A DNA stretch of 62,023 nt, from NCBI RefSeq assembly GCF_010500965.1, contig NZ_QVMI01000035.1, positions 1 through 62,023 of the forward strand, read 5' to 3'. The first letter of the stretch is position 1. Every line of letters starts with the position of its first letter. This document shows, one piece after another, positions 44,061 to 53,138 of this stretch. Under the pieces are notes generated by a model. The model saw nothing but the letters and a program-made list of their open reading frames with translations, did no database searches and was not told where the DNA came from. A program made the translations under genes and the position numbers. Origin of the DNA: Bacteroides sp. 51 (GTDB lineage: Bacteria; Bacteroidota; Bacteroidia; Bacteroidales; Bacteroidaceae).

Positions 44061-45659
44061 ATGAGAACGAACATGAAAAAACATAGTATCATCGTAAGAG
44101 CTCTGGCCATTCTTTTCTCAGTGGCATCCGTGACCTCTTGCAGTAATTTTGAAGATTTGAATCAGGACCCGACCAAATCAACCAATATGGACCCGAACCT
44201 GATCCTGCCGACCATACAAATGTACCTCACCAATGATTACCAGGAGTGGCACCGCCATTTCATGTATCCCGGTGGCTTTGTTCAACAATGGTGTGGCGAC
44301 TGGGGAACGGTGGAATATGGTTGTCTGGGCATCAAGAGCGATGCATATATGGCCGAATTGTGGCTGCGCCGATACACCCGTTTGTCTAAAAACCTGGTCG
44401 ACATTGTAGAGCGGACAAAAGACAACCCGGAAACGGCTAATATCAACGCCATCGGGCGCATTATGAGAGTCTACGTATTCAACCAACTGACCGATATGTA
44501 TGGAGATATTCCTTACTTCGATGGTGGTGCAGGATACTATTCCGGTACGTTGAAACCCAAATATGATGAACAGGAAGATATTTATAACGACTTCTTCGAA
44601 CAACTCGAATTAGCTAATAGTCAGTTCAATCCGAGTGGAGATGTGATTCTGTACGATCATTATTACGATGGCGATATTAATAAATGGAAGAAATTCTGTA
44701 ACTCCCTCCGCCTCCGCCTGGCTATGCGCCTTGTTAAAGTAAATCCGGAGAAAGCGAAGAAAGAAGCCGAGGCTGCTATCAAAAACGGAGTAATGACAAG
44801 CAACAGCGACATCTGTCTGATTCATTTTGAGAACCTGGCAAACCCATCGGCTGGTCCGGGACGTGGTAATGGACTGGCAAACCGTTTCCGTCAGGAACCC
44901 AGAAACTTCCGTTACTCTAAAAGACTGATCGAATATATGGAGTCGACATCCGATCCGCGAATCACCATCTATGGTGGTTGTTACCTGGACGATGGAAAAG
45001 ATACAGACATCACCAGCATTGTTTACGCCGCAGTAGGCAACTATACCGATATGGCACGTCCAACCGACCGCTTCGACTGGGAAGAAAGTCCCGCTGCAAG
45101 AGTACTGAAAGTGGGCGGAGAAGACATTGAAGTGGCCGGTAAGTATTTGTTGTTGCAACCTTCTAAATGGTTTATGGCTTATGATGCTCCTTATATTAAT
45201 ATGAGTTACGCAGAAGTAGAATTACTGGCTGCCGAAGCGAAACTACGCAACTGGGATGTACCGGGCACCGTAGCCGACCATTATGAGAAAGCGCTCCGCG
45301 CATCTGTTGAGCACATGACGGTGTATGGTGCACCTGCCGTATCCGAAGTTGCAATCAACCAATTCATACAAAAGAATGCATTGGTTGCCGGAAGTGAAAT
45401 GGAACAGATTAACATGCAGTTATGGGTAGGAAACGTACTGAATCCGTTTGAGGTGTTCGCCAACTGGAGACGTACGAATATTCCTGAAATTATATTCACC
45501 AACTTTGACCCCGGACGTAACCAATCGGGTGGAAAGACTCCACGACGTTTGCTGTATCCGGTAGAAGAGCAAGTGAAAAACGGTGAGAACTACTACGAAG
45601 CCATCGCCCGCGTTCCGGGATACGACTGGACAATCGGTGTTTGGTGGGATGCACAATAA
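44061..45659 (+). CDS. SusD-like surface glycan-binding lipoprotein
   Basis: The protein has 532 residues of the SusD/RagB type 2 (SusD-like_2) kind. The lipobox is SVTSC, with Met at position 5 an alternative start. TPR-like helices (AELWLRRYTRLSKNLVDIVERT, AIGRIMRVYVFNQLTDMYGDIPY) form the scaffold over the SusC barrel. It starts 6 bp after susC and works as its lid. Confidence 0.93.
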   Translation: MRTNMKKHSIIVRALAILFSVASVTSCSNFEDLNQDPTKSTNMDPNLILPTIQMYLTNDYQEWHRHFMYPGGFVQQWCGDWGTVEYGCLGIKSDAYMAELWLRRYTRLSKNLVDIVERTKDNPETANINAIGRIMRVYVFNQLTDMYGDIPYFDGGAGYYSGTLKPKYDEQEDIYNDFFEQLELANSQFNPSGDVILYDHYYDGDINKWKKFCNSLRLRLAMRLVKVNPEKAKKEAEAAIKNGVMTSNSDICLIHFENLANPSAGPGRGNGLANRFRQEPRNFRYSKRLIEYMESTSDPRITIYGGCYLDDGKDTDITSIVYAAVGNYTDMARPTDRFDWEESPAARVLKVGGEDIEVAGKYLLLQPSKWFMAYDAPYINMSYAEVELLAAEAKLRNWDVPGTVADHYEKALRASVEHMTVYGAPAVSEVAINQFIQKNALVAGSEMEQINMQLWVGNVLNPFEVFANWRRTNIPEIIFTNFDPGRNQSGGKTPRRLLYPVEEQVKNGENYYEAIARVPGYDWTIGVWWDAQ

Positions 45660-45686
45660 GAAACCATAACTCAAAAAAGAACGTTT

Positions 45687-47054
45687 ATGAAATACATACA
45701 TTTTATATATGCCCTGCTTATAGGATTAATCCTTGCCGGATGTAGCGACGACGACGCTAGTAATCCTACTTTTGACGATGACGAACTGCCCAAAATATAC
45801 ATGGAATGGGCCTCAACCTATGTATACGGACTGAACGATGTGATGAAATATACGGCTATCGTCTCCCCCGACGATAATATCACATGCCGCTGGTTGGTAG
45901 ATGGTGAAGTGGTAAGTAGCGGTCTGTCGGTTGAACACCAGATTACTTCTCCCGAACCGTTTACCCTCCGGTTCGAAGTGGAACGTAACGGACTATCAAG
46001 TTATCGTACTGCACAAGTTACGGTAACCAAACCGTTCGAACCTAAACCCCACGAACGTGTAGTGATGGGTGTACTCACAACAAATGGCACTTCCGACTAT
46101 GTGCAGTGGGACAACATTACCCACCTGATGTACACTTCCTTACAGGTTGAAGAAGTTTCGCCTACCCTTAAGCTGCCCGATGCTACTGCTCTGGCACGTC
46201 TGAAAACGGTGATATCATTGGCTCATAACGAGGGGGTATATGTAATTATCGACATTGCCGGACCGATGAATGTTATATCCGGAGTTGGTGGTTACAACCA
46301 GACGGCGCTGAACCAAATTGCCATTAACCCGGCATTGCGCACCCAACTCATTGCCAACATAAAGAACTTCGTCGAAGAGTACGATCTGGATGGTGTGAAC
46401 ATCTCCATGAATAGTGCAAACAACGATGCCGGCGGATTAACGGATCATGCACAAATCGCTGAGTTTATGAAAGAGCTGGGCGAAGCATTCCCAAGCCAGT
46501 ACGAAGGCGAACGGGGTACATACTTTGTAACCGCCTCCATACCAATGGCCTGGAACAATGGCGATCAGTACGGCTACCTGGGCGGAGTGGATCGTCTGGA
46601 CTGGGTAAACCTGATGCTCTTCGGAGGTACCGACCTGTCGCCTGTTCAGCATGCACCGAATTGGCAAATCGCCGATAATATTGCTAAGTTTGCGGGTAAA
46701 GGTATCCCGGCGTCCAAAGCACTTGTCGGAATCGGAGCCTTTGGTGTTAAATATGATATTCCTCCCGGAACAAGCCCGACATGGGGAAATATAGATGAAT
46801 TCCTGGCCTACCCTACATACAAAGAGATCTTGGCTATGGATGCGGATGCTGCCCAAAAGGAGCACTTGCAAATGGGTAATGCCCAGATCTTCTATACAGG
46901 TCTTGGAACAGGATACGGAACAAATGTATCTTCCAAAGCGGGCGAAGCTATAGCAGCAGGTGCCAAGGGTATGTTTATCTGGACACTGGATAACGACTCG
47001 CAGGAAGCAAGTAAGTCGCTGACCAAAGCGGTTTATCAGGCCATGAACCCATAA
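45687..47054 (+). CDS. Catalytically degenerate GH18-like surface lipoprotein
   Basis: The protein has 455 residues. The lipobox Cys19 is followed by SDDDAS, a surface-export type acidic tag. Residues about 36-115 form an Ig/PKD-like domain; 122-455 a GH18 TIM barrel (WDNITHLMYTSLQVEEVS, FVEEYDLDGVNISMN, DWVNLMLFGG). The GH18 motif DGxDxDxE reads D235-G-V-N238-I-S240-M-N242, so the catalytic Glu is Asn and two helper Asp are lost. It is therefore probably a glycan-binding protein in the place of SusE/SusF. It is 27 bp from susD and followed by a terminator. Confidence 0.87.
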   Translation: MKYIHFIYALLIGLILAGCSDDDASNPTFDDDELPKIYMEWASTYVYGLNDVMKYTAIVSPDDNITCRWLVDGEVVSSGLSVEHQITSPEPFTLRFEVERNGLSSYRTAQVTVTKPFEPKPHERVVMGVLTTNGTSDYVQWDNITHLMYTSLQVEEVSPTLKLPDATALARLKTVISLAHNEGVYVIIDIAGPMNVISGVGGYNQTALNQIAINPALRTQLIANIKNFVEEYDLDGVNISMNSANNDAGGLTDHAQIAEFMKELGEAFPSQYEGERGTYFVTASIPMAWNNGDQYGYLGGVDRLDWVNLMLFGGTDLSPVQHAPNWQIADNIAKFAGKGIPASKALVGIGAFGVKYDIPPGTSPTWGNIDEFLAYPTYKEILAMDADAAQKEHLQMGNAQIFYTGLGTGYGTNVSSKAGEAIAAGAKGMFIWTLDNDSQEASKSLTKAVYQAMNP

Positions 47055-47065
47055 TTCCCTCATAT

Positions 47066-47123
47066 AATCCCCGGTGCATTAACTTAACACATTAATCGAC
47101 CTTTGGTCACCGGGGATTATTTT
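47066..47123 (+). terminator. Terminator after the GH18-like gene
   Basis: AATCCCCGGTG (47066-47076) and CACCGGGGATT (47108-47118) form an 11-bp stem followed by ATTTTT. It splits the PUL transcript: the two enzymes downstream would depend on read-through or an own promoter. Confidence 0.85.
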
Positions 47124-47164
47124 TATATTATTTTATTCAAGGGACTGTTAAAAAGCCTATGATG

Positions 47165-47240
47165 CTGTAGGGGCGGTTCGCGAACCACCCAAATGTGAGT
47201 CACAACTGTCTTGAGGGCGGTTCGCGAACCGCCCCTACAG
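47165..47240. repeat. Paired palindromic element (second copy)
   Basis: Arms at 47165-47190 and 47215-47240 belong to the GGGCGGTTCGCGAACCGCCC family; one mismatch (an A in the left arm). It ends 32 bp before the GH16 start codon. Confidence 0.9.
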
Positions 47241-47272
47241 ATAACCCTCTCCCACTACTAACCCCAAAAACA

Positions 47273-48340
47273 ATGAGAAAGCATACATTACTTCTCTTGT
47301 TATCGCTCATCGCCACCCTTTGCAGCTACTCATGCAGCAAAAGCGACAATGAAGACGATGGCAAGAAGATAACTTTCGCAGTTTATCAAGACGCAACGAC
47401 CCCCAATTTCATTCGGTTTGAAGCATCAGACGGTAATCCCGATGCGCTTTACGAATGGATCATTCAAGACGATTCTAAACAGAAATCAAACATACCCGAA
47501 CTTTCCTATTATTTTGAGGAGAAAGGAACATACACCATTGCCTTACAGTATACTCTGAACGGAAAGACACAAGTCGCCACACAAAGCGTTACCATCAGCG
47601 AAGATTCATACTATTTCCTACAGAACGAGGGCTTATGGTGGAACGATGAGTTCGGCAACCCCAGCCTGAACTACCAATACTGGAACTTTGACCAGGGAAC
47701 CGGAATATGGGGAAACAATGAATGGCAAACTTATACAAGTAAATCAGAGAATGCCTTCATCCGCGATGGCAAGCTGGTACTCAAAGCCGTTAAATCGGGC
47801 GCCGGACAGAAAGTAGGCGATTACACTTCAGCCCGTGTCACCACCAAAGGAAAAAGGGAAATCTCACGCGGACGCGTAGAAGTCCGTGCCAAGCTTCCGG
47901 GAGGCGTTGGCATCTGGCCTGCAATCTGGCTGTTCGGCAACAAAGCATCTCCCTATTATTCCGAACTGGACATTATGGAGTATGTGGGTTGCGATAAAGA
48001 TATTATTTATGGCGCCATTCATACCACCCAATCTCTGGAGGGTACGCAAAAAATATCTGCTTCGAAGATCGTAAAAGGTGTGGAAGACAATTTCCATGTA
48101 TACGGAATGAACTGGACAGACGATAAAATAGAGTTTTATCTCGACACCCCCGATAACGTCTATCTCCGTTACCAGCCCGAAGATAAATCCAGTATGCGGG
48201 TGTGGCCTTTCGACAAAGAATTGTATCTGATTCTCAACATTGCCGTAGGTGGCGATTGGGGAGGAATGAAGGGAGTGGACGACAGCATCTTCCCTTGTGA
48301 GATGGAGATAGATTACGTTCGGATTTTCAGGAAAAAGTAA
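47273..48340 (+). CDS. GH16 endo-beta-glucanase/galactosidase-type lipoprotein
   Basis: The protein has 355 residues from the ATG at 47273; the longer frame reads through the palindromic repeat. The lipobox is SYSC (Cys21). Residues about 31-110 are PKD-like; the GH16 domain follows, with the catalytic motif E231-L-D233-I-M-E236 (SELDIMEYVG), typical of the laminarinase-like subfamily 3. Substrates in this group are beta-1,3-glucans, but some gut members cut poly-N-acetyllactosamine in mucin O-glycans. Surface or periplasmic. 21 bp before the GH18 gene. Confidence 0.92.
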   Translation: MRKHTLLLLLSLIATLCSYSCSKSDNEDDGKKITFAVYQDATTPNFIRFEASDGNPDALYEWIIQDDSKQKSNIPELSYYFEEKGTYTIALQYTLNGKTQVATQSVTISEDSYYFLQNEGLWWNDEFGNPSLNYQYWNFDQGTGIWGNNEWQTYTSKSENAFIRDGKLVLKAVKSGAGQKVGDYTSARVTTKGKREISRGRVEVRAKLPGGVGIWPAIWLFGNKASPYYSELDIMEYVGCDKDIIYGAIHTTQSLEGTQKISASKIVKGVEDNFHVYGMNWTDDKIEFYLDTPDNVYLRYQPEDKSSMRVWPFDKELYLILNIAVGGDWGGMKGVDDSIFPCEMEIDYVRIFRKK

Positions 48341-48361
48341 AATAACTAAAGTAGTACGACT

Positions 48362-49393
48362 ATGAAAAAGAGTTCTATCCTTATTCTGGCTTTACTAAGC
48401 ATCCTCTTCATGGGAGCATGCAGCCCGCAAAAGAAAACGATACAAGACATTGCCCAGCAACCTTACATTGTAGCCTACCTTCCGACGTGGAGAATGCCTT
48501 ATACCCCCGATTGGGATAAGATTACCCATTTATGCCTGGCCTTTGGCTTTGTCAATGCCGATGGCAGTCTGCGGATGGAGGAGATCATTAAAAACAAGTA
48601 CATTATCGAAGAAGCGCAAAAACATAAAGTGAGCGTCCTGCTTTCTATCGGTGGAGGCGGATCGAAGAACTTTGCCCCAGCCATACTGGATGCAGAAACC
48701 CGTACTGCATTGGTCAACAACCTCAAAAAAATCATAACCGAATACAACCTGGATGGTGTAGATGTGGATTACGAAGAATGGGAAGGCGGTCCTAACGGAG
48801 CCAGCGAAAAGGACATAGAATGCCGCACTGCCCTGGAACTCCTTTACAAGGAACTCCGCGAAGCGCTCGGATCGACTAAACTCATCACCGCTGCCGTAAA
48901 TGCCGGATGGGATAACGGCGGAGGATTCGGACTATACAACTGCTTCAACGAAAGCATGCATCAGTACCTTGATTTTGTAAGCCTGATGATTTATGATGAA
49001 ACCGGTCCCTGGTCGGGCGAAAGAACCGGCCCACATTCCGACTGGACTTTCTTCGAAAAAGCCATCGACCATTGGCTCAACAACCGGAAACTACCCAAAG
49101 AGAAGCTCATTGCCGGTGTTCCATTCTATGGCTATCACTTCCTATCGCCCAACGATGCCACAGGCGCTCGCGGGATACCTTACCGGGACATCCTGACTCA
49201 ATACCCCGACGAAGATGCCCATTTACAAGATTCCATCGGCCTGTTGTATTATGATGGCATACCAACCATCAAACGGAAAGCAGAATACATTAAGCAGCAC
49301 CAACTGGGTGGCATTATGTTCTGGGAGATTACACAAGACACGGATATTGCAGAAAAGAGTCTTCTAAACACGATATATAATGTATTGAGGTAG
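48362..49393 (+). CDS. GH18 chitinase/endo-beta-N-acetylglucosaminidase lipoprotein
   Basis: The protein has 343 residues with lipobox Cys20 (FMGAC). The GH18 barrel is complete: LLSIGGGG (93-100, substrate-binding strand) and the catalytic D131-G-V-D-V-D-Y-E138 with Glu138 as acid. SLMIYDETGPWSG and the final GGIMFWEITQD provide the +1 and -1 Trp/Tyr. It could cleave chitin or the chitobiose core of N-glycans. Partner to the GH16 enzyme; the intact version of the degenerate GH18 protein upstream. Confidence 0.93.
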   Translation: MKKSSILILALLSILFMGACSPQKKTIQDIAQQPYIVAYLPTWRMPYTPDWDKITHLCLAFGFVNADGSLRMEEIIKNKYIIEEAQKHKVSVLLSIGGGGSKNFAPAILDAETRTALVNNLKKIITEYNLDGVDVDYEEWEGGPNGASEKDIECRTALELLYKELREALGSTKLITAAVNAGWDNGGGFGLYNCFNESMHQYLDFVSLMIYDETGPWSGERTGPHSDWTFFEKAIDHWLNNRKLPKEKLIAGVPFYGYHFLSPNDATGARGIPYRDILTQYPDEDAHLQDSIGLLYYDGIPTIKRKAEYIKQHQLGGIMFWEITQDTDIAEKSLLNTIYNVLR

Positions 49394-49785
49394 TAAAAAT
49401 AATCAACCACTTTACGCATACCCCGTAAGTCTTCGATAGCAAAATGCTATAAAAAGGTCTATAAAAACCGGCCCCAGAACGCTTCTGAGGTCGGTTTTTG
49501 CGTTTGCTGCAAACGTCGACTTGCGTTTGCTGCAAACGCAAGGTTGTCTTTGCAGCAAACACAAATCGATGTTTGCAGCAAACGCAAATTGATGTTTCGA
49601 AGACCTGTTTTCATAAAGTAACTAATCCATACACCTATAAGATACGTCCTTAGACTTTGCCACCTGGTTACGAATCTTTCGTAAAACGTTAATCTATCTG
49701 AAACTTCTTACGAAAACTCCGTAGATTTAAACTTTTACGTTAACTTGCACCCATTAACTGAGCAATACTTTAATCAAATGCAACC
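49394..49785. repeat. Terminator plus 23-bp-phased TTTGCWGCAAA array
   Basis: A strong hairpin at 49463-49499 (AAAAACCGGCC pairing with GGTCGGTTTTT, extended by CAGAA/TTCTG) ends the PUL. Then TTTGCTGCAAA at 49503 and 49526 and TTTGCAGCAAA at 49549 and 49572 repeat every 23 bp; a remnant TTTCGAA is in phase at 49595. The rest is AT-rich leader of the next gene, with GTTAACTTGCACCCATTAACT at about 49739-49759. Confidence 0.87.
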
Positions 49786-51087
49786 ATGAAACAAGTACTT
49801 ATACTATTCTGTTTTTGCATCAGCCTATCAACAATGGCGCAACAGCAAGCTGGCCCCATACGGGAGGCAATGGCAAATTACGATTACGAAACCGCACTCG
49901 GACTGATATCAAAAGAAACGCCGACGCCTCAACTCACTTTCCAAAAAGCACAGGCATTGCGGGGATTAAATCGTTACCGCGAAGCGTTGGAAGCCTTTCG
50001 CGAGGTGGTGGCCGGGGAGCCGGAAAACCTCCGGGCTATTATCGAAATGGCCGAATGCTGTAAACTGTCAGGAAGATTCACCGAAGGTCTGAAAAGTTAT
50101 GAGCAGGCACTTGCCCTAACGCCCGAGAATAAATATCTCCAATTGCAACGAATTAGCTTACTGTGTATCATGGAGCAATACGCACAGGCCAGAAGGTTTT
50201 GTCATGAAGTTATGGCAAACGACAGTTCTACGGCTGTTATGCGGTTAATGGCGCAGGCGCAGGAAGGCTTGATGAGGCCCGATTCTGCGCTGTATTACTA
50301 CAAAACAATCGTCGAAAAAGAACCCCACGACTATTTATCGGTGGCCAAACTCGCTAACCTGCATATCAATACCAATGCGCCTCAGGAAGCAATTACAGTA
50401 ACCGAAAAATATAGAGAAAAGGATAGTACCAATATATACGTAAACCGGCAGAATGCACAAGCATATTGCCTCACCAAAGATTATCGTAAAGCAATAGACC
50501 GGTACGAATATCTTGTAAACCAAGGAGATAGCACCCGCATGACAAGCTACTATCTGGGAATGTCCTACTATGCCATAGAGGACTACTACGGAGCACACGA
50601 CTTCCTGCGCATAGCCTATAAATATGATCCTAAAAACATCAATGTATTATATTATCTGGGGCGGGCTTGCGCCAAAACATCCTGGAAAAAGGAAGGGGTA
50701 GCAATGCTGAATGAAGCGATCAACCTGGCCATTCCCTCCGACTCAATTATGATAAACCTGTATAATGGCCTTGCCGATTGCTGTTATTATGCTAGCATGT
50801 ACAAAGAACAAGTGGAAGCCTACAAGGAGATATACAAATATAATCCGCGTAAAAAGATAATGCTATATACTATAGGAGCTGCCTATCAAGACTATCTGAA
50901 AGATAATAAAAATGCTGAAAAATATCTTGAACTGTTTCTGAAAACCAAACCAAAAGGAGAAGGTGAAGACCCCAAAATGGAAAAGGGAACATTGGTGCTG
51001 GGCGAAATGACCCATTATACCGTTGCCGAACGAAGATTGAACACCATACGTAAGGAACAATTCTTTAAGGAAGGGCAAAAAGAATAA
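49786..51087 (+). CDS. Secreted TPR-repeat protein
   Basis: The protein has 433 residues. The signal peptide ends about residue 18 (LSTMAQQ). Nearly the whole mature chain is TPR units (ALRGLNRYREALEAFREVV, GLKSYEQALALTPENKYLQL, DYRKAIDRYEYLVNQGDS). Periplasmic TPR proteins act as scaffolds; a partner is not evident. It sits between a GH18 gene and an amylase gene, but the upstream terminator and long leader show an independent unit. Confidence 0.82.
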   Translation: MKQVLILFCFCISLSTMAQQQAGPIREAMANYDYETALGLISKETPTPQLTFQKAQALRGLNRYREALEAFREVVAGEPENLRAIIEMAECCKLSGRFTEGLKSYEQALALTPENKYLQLQRISLLCIMEQYAQARRFCHEVMANDSSTAVMRLMAQAQEGLMRPDSALYYYKTIVEKEPHDYLSVAKLANLHINTNAPQEAITVTEKYREKDSTNIYVNRQNAQAYCLTKDYRKAIDRYEYLVNQGDSTRMTSYYLGMSYYAIEDYYGAHDFLRIAYKYDPKNINVLYYLGRACAKTSWKKEGVAMLNEAINLAIPSDSIMINLYNGLADCCYYASMYKEQVEAYKEIYKYNPRKKIMLYTIGAAYQDYLKDNKNAEKYLELFLKTKPKGEGEDPKMEKGTLVLGEMTHYTVAERRLNTIRKEQFFKEGQKE

Positions 51088-51206
51088 AGAACGCCACTTT
51101 CTGAAAACGTTTGCATAAACTATACGCCAGGTAAAAGAAAGTAGAAACTGTAAATACGAAAGAATTGTTCTATATTAGTCGTAATTTATTTTATTACCCT
51201 AATATC

Positions 51207-53057
51207 ATGAAAAAAGTATTTATTGCACTTTCTCTTTTCCTACTATCTGCCGGAAGTCTGGCAGCCCAGAATGTAAACAAGATTGATCCGCCATTCTGGT
51301 ATGCCGGAATGAAGAATCCCGACCTCCAACTTATGGTTTATGGAAAGGATATAGCCGGTTCTACCGTATCCGTTAACTATCCGGGAGTAAACCTGAGCAG
51401 CACAGTCCGGCTCGAAAGCAACAACTACCTGCTGGTTTACCTATCGCTCGATAAAGACGTAAAGCCCGGCAAGTTTGACCTGACCTTTACCCAAGGCAAG
51501 AAGAAACAAGTAAAAGAATACGAAATCAAAGCCCGCGACAAGAAACCGTGCGAACGCATGGGATTCGATGCATCGGATGCTTTGTATCTCCTCATGCCCG
51601 ACCGTTTCGCCAATGGCAACCCCGACAATGACCAGATTGCCGGGTTATCTCCATACAAAGTAGACCGTGATGATCCGAATGCACGTCACGGAGGCGACCT
51701 TGCAGGCATTGAGAACCATCTGGACTATTTCACCGACCTCGGAGTTACCGCCCTTTGGTTCACCCCTGTACTGGAAAACAATATGGAAGGCGGTTCCTAT
51801 CACGGATACGCCACCACAGATTACTATAAAGTCGATCCCCGCTTCGGTACAAACGAAGAGTACAAATCGCTGATAGCCAAAGCACACAGCAAAGGCATCA
51901 AAATGGTGATGGACATGATCTTCAACCACTGTGGTTTTGAGCATCCCTGGATAAAGGATATGCCATCGAAAGACTGGTTCAACAATCCAGACCACGAGAA
52001 TAACTTCGTGCAAACATCCTATGCTCTACCGCCGATGGTAGATCCATACGCATCCAAACAAGATTATTTCCTGATGGACGAAGGTTGGTTCGTAAAATCT
52101 ATGCCCGACCTGAACCAACGGAACCCACACGTATATCGTTACTTAGTTCAAAATAGTTTCTGGTGGATCGAGTATTCTGCTATTGATGGCATCCGCATGG
52201 ACACGTATCCGTACGCAGATTATACCGCCATGAGCAACTGGATGAAGGAACTGAACGACGAATATCCAAATTACAATGTTGTAGGCGAAACCTGGGTGAC
52301 TGAACCCGCCTATACCGCCTGGTGGCAAAAGGATTCCAAGCTATCCGCCCCGCTCAACAGTAACCTGAAATCGGTTATGGATTTCAGCTTCTACGACAAA
52401 ATCAATGTGGCAAAAGATGAGAATACCGCTCACTGGGGAGCAGGACTTAACCGTATCTACAACAACTTTGTGTATGACTTCCTCTACCCTAACCCCGAAA
52501 TGGTTCTGGCATTCTACGAAAACCATGATACCGACCGCTTCCTGAAAGAAGGACAAGACCTCGATAAGCTGAAACAAGCGGTTGCCATTCTTCTCACTAC
52601 CCGCCGTATCCCCCAGTTATACTACGGAACAGAGGTCATGATGAACGGAGTGAAACATAAAAGTGACGGATACGTTCGTAAGGATTTCCCCGGCGGATGG
52701 GCAGACGATTCACAGAATGCATTTACAGCAGCAAGCCGCACAGACATCCAGAACCAATGCTACAATTTCTATCGCACAGTATTAAACTGGCGTAAAGGAA
52801 ATGACGTGATTGCAAAAGGAGATATGGTACAGTTTGCCCCACAATATGGCGTATATGTATATGCACGCCAGCTTGAAGGCAAAACCGTATTGGTGATGCT
52901 GAACGGCACGGATGCGGAAGTAAACCTGCCGTTGAATTACTACAAGGAAATACTTGAGGGTGTGAAACAAGGCAAGGATATTATCACAAATAAAACAGTT
53001 ACGCTCGGCCAAGAGCTGAAAATGGCTGCGCGGGAAGTGTTGATTATCGAAATGTAA
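51207..53057 (+). CDS. GH13 alpha-amylase/neopullulanase-type enzyme
   Basis: The protein has 616 residues from the ATG at 51207, which begins a clean signal peptide (about 21 residues, to SLAAQ). An N-terminal Ig-like domain (about 25-110) precedes the GH13 barrel: MDMIFNHCG, DGIRMDTYPY with nucleophile Asp332, VGETWV with acid Glu361, and YENHDTDR with Asp441. The layout resembles cyclomaltodextrinase/neopullulanase such as SusA. It acts on alpha-glucans, probably in the periplasm. No susC/D for starch is adjacent. Confidence 0.92.
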   Translation: MKKVFIALSLFLLSAGSLAAQNVNKIDPPFWYAGMKNPDLQLMVYGKDIAGSTVSVNYPGVNLSSTVRLESNNYLLVYLSLDKDVKPGKFDLTFTQGKKKQVKEYEIKARDKKPCERMGFDASDALYLLMPDRFANGNPDNDQIAGLSPYKVDRDDPNARHGGDLAGIENHLDYFTDLGVTALWFTPVLENNMEGGSYHGYATTDYYKVDPRFGTNEEYKSLIAKAHSKGIKMVMDMIFNHCGFEHPWIKDMPSKDWFNNPDHENNFVQTSYALPPMVDPYASKQDYFLMDEGWFVKSMPDLNQRNPHVYRYLVQNSFWWIEYSAIDGIRMDTYPYADYTAMSNWMKELNDEYPNYNVVGETWVTEPAYTAWWQKDSKLSAPLNSNLKSVMDFSFYDKINVAKDENTAHWGAGLNRIYNNFVYDFLYPNPEMVLAFYENHDTDRFLKEGQDLDKLKQAVAILLTTRRIPQLYYGTEVMMNGVKHKSDGYVRKDFPGGWADDSQNAFTAASRTDIQNQCYNFYRTVLNWRKGNDVIAKGDMVQFAPQYGVYVYARQLEGKTVLVMLNGTDAEVNLPLNYYKEILEGVKQGKDIITNKTVTLGQELKMAAREVLIIEM

Positions 53058-53083
53058 GTATGTCAAAAGTGAATAATTTACCA

Positions 53084-53109
53084 TATGGGCGGTTCGCAAA
53101 CCGCCCATA
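53084..53109. terminator. Palindromic element acting as terminator between convergent genes
   Basis: TATGGGCGGTT and AACCGCCCATA form a perfect 11-bp stem with loop CGCA. It is a half copy of the GGGCGGTTCGCGAACCGCCC family, placed between the amylase (+) and DUF3823 (-) genes. Confidence 0.75.
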
Positions 53110-53138
53110 CAGTAAAATATCTTTTTCCACACTACGAA

